From positions 1 to 64,000 of the forward strand of contig JACGCK010000086.1 in the NCBI GenBank assembly GCA_014925825.1: a DNA stretch of 64,000 bases, read 5' to 3'. The position numbers and the translations under genes were made by a program. The notes under the pieces were generated by a model. The model was not told the DNA's origin. It did not search any database and saw only the letters and a list, made by a program, of their open reading frames with translations. This stretch comes from Pholiota molesta. Taxonomy: Eukaryota > Basidiomycota > Agaricomycetes > Agaricales > Strophariaceae. Below are positions 1 to 13,259 of this stretch, piece after piece (position 1 is the stretch's first letter; every line of letters starts with the position of its first letter).

Positions 1-1641
1 TGACCGATGAAGGCCTAAACATTTAAACAAGGACAGCCGCCCACACGGCGGCCGACTACAATACCAAGCGGAGCATCATGACAGTCCAATCAGATTCCAT
101 ACCAGGAACGTGGCCACTTCCTTTACTCGGTGCACCACGACCGCTCTAACCGTGGTCAAACCCCAAATCTTCCGGCCCGAAGACGCTGCGTCTAGACGTA
201 TTGACTATCCAGTCCTGCTGTGCGCGATATCTTGCAAGGCTGACTCCCTATGATCTATCATTCGGGAACATTACTCGGAAATTGCCAACCCGAATTCCAG
301 TGGAAAAGGGGTGCTTTCAGGGTGCTTTGTTATCAGGTATTCCGCTTTCTTATTAGGGTATCTTACCGGTTTGAGATTTGTGAACTTGTCATCTTATCTG
401 AACTTCTGAACGGTGGCTATAGTCGGTACGCAACGCACATTGAAGCTGCAGTGGCTCTTGTTGCAGGGTGGGCTTTAACTTTAAGTTTGATCACAGTAGT
501 CATTATCACGCGGAGTATTCGTATGGAATGGTCGGTACGGTTCTATGTGCATAGACACCAGGAGCACGGCTAGCGTGAACTACTCAGCCTCTGATGCATT
601 TTGAATCAAGTTAAGGTTGCTTGCATGCTGTGCTGCACCAGCATTTAAAGTATGGAACTCGGGGATCAGTACATACATATTCACGTAATATTTCATTCGG
701 ATCAGAATGCTCTCGCGATCGCCATTGACACTCTCCTCCATCTCAGTATCCATCAACCTACAGTCTAAGTCTGTCTAAGTGTCAATCCGGCGTTGGAATG
801 GTGGTTAAGGTTATAATGCAAGAACAATCATTGATCAACATGTGTTCTACAGAGAATTCATTCCGCCAAGCAGCCCCGATGGGGTTGATTCACCCTGCCC
901 GAAGTGAGGTTCGGGCGTAATCGATAGGTTTCGCTGAATTTCTTTGCGTCCGCAGCTAACAAACAATGAGTCCCTGTGGCGTAGAACTGAGCATATGGAC
1001 AATCACATCGAAGAATACACTTCGGCTGACTTCTTCAGAGTAGTTCTGGTCCAACTCGGTGGCTCCTTTCGCACCTGGTCCTTATGGTCCCAAGCATCGC
1101 GAACTTGAAGCACCTGACCTTTTTTTTCTTCTTTCTTACAACTTACTTCATAAATTTAGATCTGATAACTTGTACTTACATATATGTTTGTTTTTTGGGT
1201 CTTATCCGAAGATATGAAAGTACATAGCAAATGGTACAGAAATTGCTGGGCGGCAGCAGCGGGTCCGCACGCGCACGGCGGCCGAGGCCCACATCTATGT
1301 GCGCGCTTCTCCATTGAACTTTCTCCTGCGGTGCCTATGATGCCCTATGTCGTACAGACCGTGCAGAAATAGCTTGCTTTACGAGAGACTGTACTTATCT
1401 CTGAATCTTGGCTCCCGAGGTCGTTTGATAATGTCGCCTATTTTGAATGTGGTGAGATGAACGAGATAAGATTAGATTTGTCACCGGAACGCTCTGTCAC
1501 AGCATGCGGCTCTGTGACAGATTGCCATTTCACGACCGTCAGCGTGTTTGTATTCTGTAACATACTTATCTTCATTGACTTGAGCTTATCCTTGGAGCTC
1601 CCAATTTTTTTCTAAGCTTATTATCTACATTGCTTCCCAAA
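1..1641. other. intergenic, no gene seen
   Basis: No reading frame in this stretch has a recognisable domain or plausible splice structure. The open frames at 250-573 and 1184-1372 are short and low in complexity. The last 80 bases before the Tof1 start are pyrimidine-rich and are probably its promoter and 5' leader. Confidence 0.6.
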
Positions 1642-4600
1642 ATGTCACCAGAAATCATTGAAATATCCTCGGAGGAAGAAGATGCACAAGAGGGCTACGT
1701 CGAACTCGACAGGCGAGCCATTCTGGAACCAGTTGTAGGCCGCGTCGTCGATGCACTCGGTGGCTATGAAGGAGAGACCTATGTGATGGGAGACGAAGTC
1801 CATGGGTGCCTTAAGGATCTCAAGAAACTGTGGAGGAAAGACGAATCCGACGACGAGCGAACCGTGGCGCGACTGTTCTGGGAGATGCGTGTTCTGCCAA
1901 ACGACTTGGTGCCTATATTGCTCGAGACGGCGGGGAAAGGGCTGGTAGAGGATAAACGGGCCATCTCTTGTGTGGACTTGATGACCGCGATGACATGGCC
2001 TATCGATATGGCCGAGGAACTGAAGGAGCTGGACGAGGAGCTGGACAAAGGCACCGATTATACACAACTGCTGGCCAGCCATCTGCACTACAAAATCGCC
2101 CTTCTGAAACCTGGTGTTATGCAAGCGCTATTTGGCATCATCCTTCCTCCGTTGGCGAAGAGCATCAAAGAACGAGTTGAGCGTGATGGCCAGGTCATAA
2201 ACGTCGTGCTTCACCTCGTTCGGAATCTCGCGTTCATCAAGGACCTTCCTGTCAGCTCTCTGCTGAGCTCTGATCAGGCCGAACTCTCTAACCTCCAATC
2301 GAAACTCATTCGGGCTCTTTCTGAAACCCATATGTTCGAACTTCTCCTTACTATTGCCGCCAATACTGAGAACGATCCTCTCTTCAATGGTTGGAACACG
2401 CTCGTACTTGAAATATTCTATCTTCTCTTCCGAGGAGTTAAACCAAGCTCTCTCGTTGTCGATCAAACAAAGGTGTTGTATTTGCTTTCTTTCATACCTT
2501 TGTACATTATTAATTTTGATTTGTAGCAACCGGCGGAAAATTTACAACGTCTTCTCGCCCTCGAGGATCGCACCCGTCGCGACCTCGCCCGAAAAGCTAC
2601 CTCTCGTCATTCACGATTTGGAACGACTATCTCTGTTAAACTTAACACCGACAAAAGGCCCCCCGCGGTGAACAACGCTGCTGGTGCCGAACCCCAACCT
2701 GTCGCTTCGACATCACGCTCGTTCGTTCTTCATAGGCAACAAGCGATCCACGGCGAGGCTGGAAGTATCATGGACATGACCAAACGCCAAAGGAGCAAGA
2801 AGGTCAACAAGGTTGACGATCTGGGGATAACCGATAATCTTTCCTTGGAAGCTAGGCTTGTCCTCCAGAACCTGGCTGCAGAATTTGTGGAGTCGTGTTA
2901 CAATCGTGGGTTATACTTAGCCACTCTAAGGCCTCCACGATCCTGATGTGTTTGCTTTAGCTTTTCTCTCGGTTCTCTTGAAGGACATTAGATCTGAACG
3001 TCCAAAGATTACGGAGAAAGATAATCTCCGCCTACTCTACGTGACAAAATGGTTCCTCGAGTACTTCCTCGCCATGCGATCCAAGGAGCAGTCAGAAAAG
3101 ACTGGGCAAGACAGATGGAATTTTGGCCTCATTGCCGAGGTAACAGAGCGATCGTGGATCATATGGGTTTTAAAGCGCATGCGTGAGGCAGTCGAAGAAA
3201 AGGTACATTGCCATATCACGAGGTTTATTATCGCCGTCCGCTCTCAACCTGACAATTATAATTTAGCCCAAACTATGGAACGAGCTGCAAGCGGGTATAG
3301 AGTGTTTGACTCAGCTCCTCCTGCTCATCGATAAAATGTCCTCTGCGGAGATAGTAGACCCCACGCTGAAAGAAGCCGCGGAAGTTCTGCAACAACAGCT
3401 CATTTACAATGGTGAAGTGCTCGATATCGCCCTGGAGAGTTTGCGCTCGTATAAACCGGGGACCCAATCGCTTGCCTACCTCGATTCGAGCGTTTATCTT
3501 GCATATGCGCTGCTGCGCATGCTTGAAAGATGGGGTAAGGAAAAAGGTAGCGAAAGTTATGTGAGGCAGAAGGTCTCAAAGAAGAAGAGGAAGAGTAAAG
3601 GTACTGCAATCATTATTTCGGCCGCCGAATTTTTCTCTGATTATCCGATATAGGTATCACGGAGGAAGAAGGTATTCCTGATGTTGAGGAAGAAGAAGTA
3701 GAGGACGAAGTAATCAATGAAACAATGTTCACATTTGAGGCATTCGAAAGCGTATGTCATCTTTGCTCTTTTCCTTTTCTCTCGCTCAACTATCAGATAG
3801 AAATTTGCTCAAGCAGATATCGCCCATACGCTCCTCGTATACTTGGCGCGTTATCGCGAATTTTCATCATCTGAGAACATGCGCCGAGTCGTGAGCTTGC
3901 TTCACCGACAAGCCGTCAAAGCTAAGGCAGAGGGTCTCTTCTTCAAGGTCCGTGTTTCCGTATTTGGGTTGCGGCGTTAGAGTGCTCCCGACTGACAACC
4001 ATTTTTGGTCCGCATCATTTACGTATGTAGGTATCGACTCTGGACCTCTTCAAGACGATTCTGGCAGATCAGAAGGCGCTACCACGAGAGCAACCATACA
4101 AGGACCTTGTCAATCTTATTAATTTCATTTTGCGGCAGTTCTTCAAAGCTTTAGCCAATGATACCTTCTTGGCCGTTGAGGTACGAACTGTTTCTCAGCT
4201 ATTAACGTCTCGTTTAATACATCAATCGATAGGCCTTCTTTCCGAAGAATCGCGGTCACTGGAAACAGTATTCGAGTTGGGAACCAGAAGAAAAGTCGAA
4301 AAGAGAAAAGAAAACCATCGAAGATACTCGATTCCCTCCCGACGTTGAAGTTAAGAAAGGTTATTCCTGGAGCGACCAACTCGGAATCGCTATCGCTATT
4401 CTGGTTGAAGCTAATCAGAAGGAGCTTGTGGACTGGACAATTCAGGTATGACAATCCACGGGCCCCACTAGATCCCCGTAACGAAATTAACCTTTTGTTT
4501 ATCACAGATTCTAGCACTGGTTATTGCACAGCGTAACCGTATTATTGAAGAGACGGACAAGAAAGATGACGAGGACTCCTTCGAATCGGACAAGGATGAT

Positions 4601-5675
4601 ACATCACATCCTCGCGAAGAACCCTCAGCAGAGGCGTTGGCCAAACTCACGGATTATTGTCAGAATGCTATCCCGCTCTTGTCCTGCTTTCTCTGACCAT
4701 TCCAATCAACAGTGGTCCCTTATACTACTCAGGAGCAAGCGCATGGGGCTACCAGAAACCCGAACTTGAAACTCTTATTCCGTTTGTCAAAATTCTATGT
4801 TCTAGATCAAGGTGTGATTATGTTTTCAGGCCTGTCAGCCGTGGCGACTGTATTTACTTTTCCTTACAGATGCCGATGAGTTGGAGTGGTATGTTCCCTC
4901 GACAATCTCGGTCGCGGAGTTGCAACGCACCCTCAACGTCATCAATCAATTCCTTGAAACACCCTTCGATCTGGATGGGAAGGGGGCTTCCGCTCTCTTG
5001 AACAAGAAACGGCGTCGCAGGAGGCGCCGGTCTCCCTCCCCGGATTCCGACGAGGATGCCCCACTATCTGGAGATGAACCACGGAGGAAGAAACGCAAAG
5101 AGAAGGCGACGAAAGAAAAGGCCCAATACAAATCGGCGCAATTCATCGAAGATAGTGACGAGGAATATGGCAACATGGAAGCCTTCTTGGAAAAGGAGCG
5201 CGCTCAGCGAGAGAAGGCCACCCTAGCCGCTGCGACAGCGGGGGTAACCGACCGTCCCACCACCATGAAAGCGACGGGAACGAAAAAGCGGCGCAGAAAA
5301 GCTGCTGAAGTTGGGTCAAAACCTAAAAGGCGAAAGTCATCTCTCCCAGCTGGGGGAGATGTAGGGGACCGCTCCGAATCCAACATGGACTTGCCAAACG
5401 ACGACAGTGACGTGGAACTCGTGGAGACAGTCCCCATTCTCCCTGCCGAAAGTGAGGTTCCCGACAATGTTCACGCAACGTCCGGCCCCCGCCCTCGTCC
5501 GCGTCCACGTCCACGACCGAAAACGTCTGCTACATCCTCTCCACTGCCCTCCGAAGCCGATGACCGATCAGGTTCGCCTTTATCAGACGGCCCAGACGGA
5601 GAGCCTGAAATAGTGTCATCAATGTCGCACAGTCACCGCAGTAAAAGGTTGATACTCTCTGATGACGATGACTAG
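1642..5675 (+). CDS. tof1: Timeless/Tof1/Swi1 replication fork protection protein
   Basis: This is a Timeless-family protein, which in yeasts pairs with Csm3/Swi3 at the replisome to stabilise paused forks and signal checkpoint activation. Eleven exons can be joined in one frame: 1642-2472, 2527-2905, 2961-3202, 3267-3600, 3654-3751, 3801-3947, 4031-4180, 4233-4445, 4508-4658, 4713-4811 and 4870-5675. They total 3450 nt, or 1149 residues. Exon 1 carries the Timeless N-terminal helical repeat (YVMGDEVHGCLKDLKKL, then LPNDLVPILLETAGKGL). The conserved YNPFLSVLLKDIRSERPKI appears only when the second intron is removed. The last ~270 residues are strongly basic and acidic, with RRRRRRRSPSP and an RP repeat, as is usual for the disordered tail. 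The ATG at 1642 is the first in frame; an upstream TTG at 1630 is not needed. The frame is intact throughout. Confidence 0.93.
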
Positions 5676-8371
5676 TAGCCTCCTTCACTCCCTCTCATGT
5701 CACGGCTCTGAATTCGGCGTCCAGACTTAAACATGGAATGTATCTGTATCTTCTTGTTTTAATGCTCTATACTCTCTTTTTCTGCTTTCTGATTCCAATG
5801 CATGGCGCAGTGGCTCGGCAGGAAGTTAGCCTCAAGGTCCCCTGATCCTCACTCGTTAGCCTAGAATTTCTGGGACATTTTCAGTTCTATTCCATCAGTG
5901 ATAGACCTCTTTTCGTGTGCCTCGCCTCTTCACAGCTATCACGGAAGCCTTATAAACCTATCTGCCGTGTGATTCTCTTTCTTGTTCCAAAGCCGTGTCA
6001 GCCACAATTCTCAATATGAGCTACATATGCGCATGGGACTTCAAAATCTCAAAAATAGTTCAGCTTTGCCTGTTGCTTTCCACGTGGACGTAAATGCAGC
6101 GCGAGAGTTCACGCAGAGTATTTATGCATCGCATCGAATGGGATATTTCTAAATAATACAATAGCATACCACTTTTGTGTGCAGAGCGTCATGGAAGCGA
6201 TGGTCTTCGCACCCTCTCGGGAGAGCTTATTCTATTACGCTGACAGGTCGATAACAACCGACCTTCTTCCCATGACTTGCCTACATGCTAGAACGGTTAA
6301 AACATATATGGAAAATTGAATGACCACTAAGGACATCACACGCCGGTAGAATCCATATCAACTCGAGTCTTCTATAGCTCTGATGATGCTCTTGTAGTTA
6401 GAACACGGAATTCAAGTGGCTTCAAGCCTATCTTGTGCACAGATGAAACGCGAGGATTGGTGTCGAGTATGGTACCTGACTCGCAATTGTGGAGGCCGTT
6501 TGGGCGAATTCGGAACGGGAGTATATCAGCCTTGCCTCCATATCAGGTGCGCCAAGGAGATTGTGACTTTATCTACATAGTCGATACATAGCCGTCGACC
6601 CTGCCAGTGTATGTATGCCCACTGTAGGGGCGCTCATTTGGAAGGTTGGGCACAGAGTAGGCTGAGTTCTTGTATTAAGTCTATGTATATCAGTTGATCG
6701 AGTCAAGACAAGGGAAGTCAGCTATTATCGGTCATAATTATTTAAACCGTTCATTTACCATTCAGATAGCAACGAGTATCTGGCCACGCACATTCAGAAG
6801 TACCGTCCCGTTGTCCGACCTATTCGCATACTTGGGGAGTCATCATCATGAAGAGTTACCATCCTTGTCCTGGTGCAAAACAATAACCACACCATCTGGA
6901 CATGTTAAAAGGTTTGAAAACAAAATAAACTGTTACCCGAAATGTCGACTGCTCGCAGGTAGATATGATTTATGTACACAGTCATTCTAACGGCGATTTC
7001 ATTACAAGCTTGGACCACAGTTATCCTGATAAGTGGCTCGATACGGACTACTGTAGAAATGTACTTAACAGATGGCGACTGCATCCATCACGGAAAATGC
7101 CGTGGGCGCTTCTCTCGATTGAAACCACTGTAACACAGGAATTTATTCTCGTCGATAGCATGTAGGAGAGGAGCAGGCAAAAATGCATCGAATACCAAGA
7201 ACTGAGCTCACCGTTACATGTCCGTAAAGGCCGAGTATAGCCTGCGGTATATTGTCAAATCGAGGGACAAGTATGACGAAGAGAATGACACAACAGCCTG
7301 CAGTTATAAACAGCTATTCCTCTTTCTCGTAAAGGTTCAGGAATCAGAAAGACTATCATAAGTGACTCAACCTATTGATTTCAGAGTACAGTTCTAGCGC
7401 TCGATAACGAGATACCCTGTGATGTCGGTATACATCTTATCCATAGACGTCCGTCCGGCTTCCATCAGCGGGGTATGTTTAGGACTCTGACAAATTCCGA
7501 GCCAGGTCGAGCGGCTTTCAGACAATATATGTAGTTAGCACATTCAGTCAATTAAGTTGGAGCTTCAGAACCTTTGCGCCGCTGGTTCTGCGTACTTGGA
7601 CCGCATTTTAGATGGACTCTAAGCTCACCTGACAAAAGGCTTTTTCGGTTGTGGGCGATTGGTGGGGATGGATTTCGCCATGGTCTCCGAGGGTACTCAG
7701 AGCGTCAGTACAAGTTATTTTGAGAAAGCTGTGCGCCACAAAACCATTAGGACAAGAGTTCGTGACGAAGGAGAAGAGGCTGGAAATGGGGCGTCGCGGA
7801 GTATCAAATGGGAGCTACTTCCTATTTTGGATATACCCTTGCGACCTTGCGGAAGCATTTCTTTTGTTGATCCCCGATCACAGAAGTCTCCTTAAGCCTC
7901 CTTTGGCCTCAGGCACATCGCGCGTGGGCATGAAGCCGCAACTTTCCGTTGCCGATGGCAAGAGTCAAGTCGCGAACTTAAGACCGAAGAGCAGGAAAGG
8001 ATAAGGGAGCCTGACCGGCCAAAAAAGCCTAGATTTAATCCTACGCCAGGGAAAATAATCCAATTCGAGATGCATTCTGGGAGATAGACAGCATAGAAGA
8101 TCGCCGAAATTCGCTCTGCAGAAAACAAGATTTACTTGGAACCAACGGACTGGTACACTATCTGTGCAGGGTCACACTTATTCAGACTGCAACCAGTATC
8201 CAGATCGAGGCGAACAGCTCGGGAATGGTTACTTCGAATCCCATTCAGATGGAATTCATAAACCCAACAACAGGCGCTGCACAGGGCGCAATATAAGTTA
8301 GCGTCTTGTCCTTGATATCTCTTTTGCAACCCCGATCCCCATTGCCCCACCCTCCTTACGTTATTCTCTTG
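5676..8371. other. gene-poor intergenic stretch of 2.7 kb
   Basis: The first ~200 bases are the Tof1 3' flank. Beyond that I see only short frames (for example 6694-6990 and 7651-8004) with no domain, no consistent splice sites and no codon bias. No inverted repeats or transposase fragments were obvious by eye. Confidence 0.5.
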
Positions 8372-9534
8372 ATGTCTTCGGTAACTGGTCATACTAGTCA
8401 TACGGCACAATCTGAGAGGCCTCAGGAACGCAGCCGTAATGCTAAAGCACAAGCCAGACATCGAGCAAAGAGAAAGGCGTACATTGACCAAGTATGTTTC
8501 AACATCGTCAAGTATTTGAACAACCATATTAACACGGGCATCAGCTGGAGCAAACCGTTACCAAGCTCCAAATTGCCGTTGGATACACGACCGAGCAGGT
8601 CTCGGCGCTGCCCCCACCACTCTTGAAGATCCGCGAGCTCGAGCAAGACAACACGCGCCTTCAGAAGGAAAATGATGAACTACGTAGGCTGATCGATCCT
8701 AATTCCCGAGCGTTAGCATCCGATTCAACGCGCCGTACTTCATTGGGTGCGTATCAAGATTCGCGAGCCTGCGACCGCGACTATGGTCTCAAGAGACGCA
8801 AAGGCGGCCAGGATGGTGTTTACATCGTATGTTCTGTCGGCGCCACCTCATCGATATCACTGACAAATCCTTATCTTCCATAGAGTCCGAGTGACACGCC
8901 GCCTCATGGTATGGAGTCGAGCTCCCGACCTCCACCTCCATTGACTATTCCCCATCCATCCGCCCACCATTATGGGGGTAATGGTGGTATGAGCTCCCAC
9001 TCTCATACCGCTAGCAACCAAAATGGTTCGTTGTTCAACCTGCACGGGACACCGACGTTTCAAATGCCTAATACGCCGTCGGGGTCGAGTGCTACTTCAA
9101 GCCCTCCGTTCTCGGCGAGTATTTTTCCCTTACCAATCCTGTCACCTGCTCTGCAATGGAGCTCCGTGTAGAGAAGCGCTTGGATCCTAGTAACGATCTT
9201 ATTTCTCCCTACAGCCTATACAGATTCAAGGCTCTTCCCACTTGCCTATGGACCACCGTCAACATATTTCTGACCACCACTCAATGCCAAGCTATTCCCA
9301 ACAGTCGCCGCATTATAGCTCTGTGAAAGTCGAAGAGGATCATTATAATGTGAATTTCATTCCATTTCGACTCTACTACATTAATAACAGTCCATTTTTC
9401 AGGCGACGGGCCATGCAAGCAACCACACCTCGCTCCAATACTCCTACTCAGGTAGCCAGAGCCAGAACCATAGCAATATGGATTGGCACAGCGCTTACTC
9501 GTCGGAAAGGGCCCACTCGGGGCTACACCGATAA
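8372..9534 (+). CDS. bZIP transcription factor
   Basis: This is a DNA-binding bZIP regulator of about 316 residues. Residues ~18-40 are the basic region with the N-A-x-A-Q-A-R-x-R signature (ERSRNAKAQARHRAKRKAYI). After intron 1 a leucine zipper follows (LEQTVTKLQ, then LLKIRELEQDNTRLQKENDEL). The rest is low-complexity Ser/His/Pro/Gln sequence typical of activation regions. Exons are 8372-8491, 8545-8826, 8884-9165, 9215-9349 and 9403-9534, in frame at 951 nt. The third intron is the weak point. The strong donor GTATTT at 9119 would put exon 4 out of frame, so I used a GTGTAG donor at 9166 that leaves a 49-nt intron. A missing base near 9118 would be an alternative explanation. The target genes are unknown. 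Confidence 0.85.
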
Positions 9535-10385
9535 TGAGTAAGTCGTTGATATTGGTTCTGTGGTGGTCGGAATGTATACTCGCTCGGCGCAAGCATCGCC
9601 AGTGAAATGTCTAATAGTTTTTCACCCTTGTATTCTGGCTTGGCAACGTTTTCTACTTGATTGGATTCTATCAACATCGCACAAAGATCTATCGTAAACG
9701 TCATTTACGAAACGTACTTATGGTAAGGTAACTTTATTTGCCCGTGAGACAGAAGATCAGAAGCCAATGCCAGATCTGCGTAACGGCAACAGAAGAAATC
9801 TTAGAATTGCTTGGAAATTGGAATATCTTGTCCTCATCAGCCTCTGGGTGGGAAAAGCATGCCACAACTGCGCCGGACTACTGTTTGAGTGCGAAGCGGC
9901 CCCCGACAGGCGGCTGTCGTTGAACATCACGCCTTCTACATGAGTGGACTCTAATAATATTTAGGACGCTCTATTCACCAGTCAATTGCTCTATATTGGT
10001 GCGCGCGCGGGCCCTCGGGCCCGTACAAGAATTGTCGCTGGTGGGCCACTATATCGCTCGGAGTCAAGCTGGGCCACCGTGCCACTGAGCCACTCGATGG
10101 TGTGTAATATAAAGAACGAAAATCGCGTTCCTTCACCAGTCTCCTTGCCATCCATTGATAACCTTTGGCGTTACTTCGACATCTTCTATTTGATATGCCG
10201 ACGGGCAATCTAGTGCAACAGGCTGTTCGACGGGACTCGATCGCAGGTTATTAAAGAACAACACAGCAATTCTGGCGAATACACTTGATCTTGAAAGTAC
10301 GCTAGTCTATATTTCTCTCGTGAATCACGCGAGTGAATAGAAAACCTGAACGCGTGTCTAACGTGCTTTAATTTTAGCACTCTCC
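9535..10385. other. intergenic, possible lost 5' exons of the transaldolase-like gene
   Basis: No supported gene. The stretch just upstream of 10386 has a pyrimidine-rich acceptor (TTTTAG at about 10376-10378), so an N-terminal exon of the next gene may lie here. I could not find one in frame. A GC-rich palindrome (GGGCCCTCGGGCCC) sits near 10008-10022. Confidence 0.4.
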
Positions 10386-11834
10386 ATGCACAGTTTCTTC
10401 TCTGGTTCGGTGCTGACCCCAGCAAATTTGTTTGAGGCACTGGGCGCAAAGCGGCTTGATTATTTTATTTGGCTGGCGGTCAAGAACATGATTGAATCAA
10501 CATGGCCAGAGTAAGTCTCGTCAAACTTTCTTTGATATCTGATTTTCTGCTCTGCCCTGAACTGAGCGCGCCTTCAGGTTCAAGAAGGACCGAAAGGCAT
10601 GCATTTCGCGGGTAATCGACCAACTGGTGAGTGGCTCGGTCCGATGATCCTACTAGCGGCCGCCCATGGATGTTTATGCTACCCGTTTCTTTGATTATAT
10701 AGTTCTTTGAGTGGCGAAGGCCATCGGAGATCGCATAGCCGGCCCATATGTGGTCCTAATCAACTACAAAGAACACGACGACATGTCGTCAATAGTGAAA
10801 CTGCGCAAAAAATGCATAGAATCTTCACAGTACGCGGTGTGCCACGGGAATCTGTCATCGTCAGCGTGTGTATCGGATGGTACAATCGCCTTTTCTGAAC
10901 ATCCCCGCGCTGAAAACAAATTTATTTTGACAGATTCCAGCCACTGAGGCAGGTATACTGGCAGCGCAGCTGCTGCAGAAACAAGGTATGATTATAAGCC
11001 TCCACTTTGTTACTACCTTGGTACACGCCCAAGCATGCGTGGAGGCCGGCGTTTCAGCTATATTTGTTTCGGTAGGACCCGTGAGTAGAGCACCTCAGCC
11101 GTTCGAAATCCGACTGATTGTTTTTTTTTGTTTGAATTAGCTACTCGACGTATATGAACGGAGACGGAACACCGTCTATCACAATTTAACTGAGCACCCC
11201 GGAATCGAGACTTTACAGTCAATCCTTGCTTACTTCAAGGTGAATGGCATCAAAACAAAGGTCATTGGAGCAGACTTTAGAAATGTGAGTGCTTTCTACA
11301 CGGGAGGTAGCTTGAAAGAGATATCTAATATGTGATTGATTCCATACAGCTTGCAGAAATAGGTCTTCTAAGCGAATGCGACGCTGTCTGCGTTTCTGCG
11401 GAACATGCTAATGAATTGAGTTGGAGTCAAGCTCCCACAGCCTCTTTCGATTTGAGCGAAGAACCTCAGCTGTCCTCCGTGCGCGGCAGGCTAAATATCC
11501 AACGGATCTGCTGACCAGAAAAGGTGGATTCTCAACGTGGTTTTCCCCAGAGTCACGGAGCTTGACATCGCAGTTACTCCATGACGCACTGAATACAATG
11601 CAAAACCAAATGAAACTCATCGAGCATGTGGTCGAGGAAGAGATGATAAGACGCATTGCCTTCCAAATACCACTCAGAAACCTTCCCCAAGTGGGTAGTC
11701 CGTTTAAACCGAAGGGCATACAGTCAAAAAGTGACAAGCCGTCCGATGATGGGCAGCCGAGCCTGCAATGGGATTTCCGTTTAGAAGAACGTTGTGAGAT
11801 GGACGAATCTTCTAATATCGCACCAGCCTCATAA
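10386..11834 (+). pseudogene. transaldolase-family gene, degenerate or frame-broken
   Basis: Transaldolase moves a dihydroxyacetone unit between sugar phosphates in the pentose phosphate pathway. The segment VHAQACVEAGVSAIFVSVGP, then LLDVYERRR and VIGADFRNLAEIGLLSECD, follows the C-terminal half of class I transaldolases in order, with introns at about 10530-10577, 10631-10700, 10877-10933, 11081-11140 and 11285-11350. Two problems stand out. The frame must shift by one missing base near the A-run at 10807-10812 and again between about 11465 and 11500. The strand where transaldolases carry the Schiff-base lysine (V-L-I-K-I) reads S-V-I-V-S-I, so the lysine is absent as I align it. A first exon could not be found. 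It may be a pseudogene, a non-catalytic paralog, or a poorly sequenced gene. Confidence 0.65.
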
Positions 11835-13259
11835 CATGAGGCTTTCAGATTTGAAGCCTCTACATAGACTGACTAGTGGTTCAGCTATTTTAATAACATT
11901 AATCAGCACGTTCTATCAGATGCCCAGTAATTTAATACTTCTTTGCTTTGTAGACTAAGCCCGCCGTCGAATTATTGCCTTGGAGATGCAACGAGGCATT
12001 CTTCTCTTTGACATGAGCGTGAGCAAAAAAATGGTGCGTATTGTTTGACGACCTCCGTACTGTGTAGGACCATGCGATAAACCATAATTTGACGCGCGTG
12101 TGGAATAGATGTCAAACTTGTGAGTGGCATTACAGTGAAGTCATTGTCATTAGCTCTTGGCATGAAGGATAATATTTAGATTGTCCTGTCTGCGAAGACA
12201 GGTCAGACTCGTTCCCACCATGGACACCTGAAAACCAACTGTCACTCTGAATAGAAGCGATAGGTTCAATGCAACATGGTACCACTTCGAGGTATGACTG
12301 ACCATCCCTCCACAGTAGCGGCACTTCAGCTCCACTGCGGGAAACAAACAATCCCCAGAGCCTGTCAAACACAAGTAGACCCCGCCTCGATATTTCCAGC
12401 GTTCGACATGTGGGCATAGTTATTTTTATGTGAAGTTGAGAAATTGCCGCAATCTACGTCAAATGGGCAATTAGATAATAAAAGTTTGACAGAAAAATAG
12501 CCACCGATGTTTATCTCTTTGCAGTGACTTTCTCGAGTGGATTGGTCCACAAACTCAACGCAAGAATCCAACTGCCATCTGTTTTCTCCTGCTACGCTAC
12601 GAGCACGGTACGTTTTGGACTCAGTGTGAAAAAATACTACAGTGGTAAATGAAAAGCGTCTCAAGGAGATCATATGTTTTTACTTCAAAACCGGAGATAG
12701 TAAGGTTGAATATGACACTGAGCAACTGTTCTCTTACAGATTTTTCGGCTGTGTCTATCCGCGCTACAACATAGTACTATATCCGATTTTATTGGCTAAA
12801 CGTATGCTCCATCATTTCATATGGTGATGTTTTCAAGCTGAACGAATACTTTCAATATCGCTTGGGATCTATATAAGCAGACAGCCGTCCTGCCAACGAT
12901 TTCCTCTCTATGTGGGTGGCACATTCCCAATCTGGCGGCATATATTTAGTTGTTTGCATCAGTGCGGCCCGTTTGTGGCGGTCCGCACGCTGGATGTCCA
13001 AGTATGATCCCAAAGTAAAGAGATAAGGAATTGAACCGATATTTCTCCAAGCATCGTAGACTGTGCTGTGCATCCATATAGTATTAGTATTACTCCCTGC
13101 AACCTGCAACAGGCCTCATTTTCCATACATGGTGGTGCATTGACCGGAACCGGAACCACATGGTGCCATCAGCGGAGTTCGGATCGCGATAAGATTGATG
13201 TCCTGCCCTTCCTGCCTCAATCCAATCGAGGCCGCTCGAAAACTTGACATCGTACCGTG
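11835..13259. other. intergenic, no gene seen
   Basis: Several short frames exist on both strands (for example 12130-12417 minus and 12852-13109 minus), but none has a recognisable domain. A small perfect hairpin (CCTGTCT GCGA AGACAGG) lies near 12184-12201. Confidence 0.5.

Noticed and set aside
250..573. open frame of 107 codons upstream of Tof1
   Set aside because: No domain, no codon bias, and it stands alone without splice signals.
10005..10025. GC-rich palindrome as a terminator or operator
   Set aside because: Single short palindrome in fungal intergenic DNA with no associated gene end.
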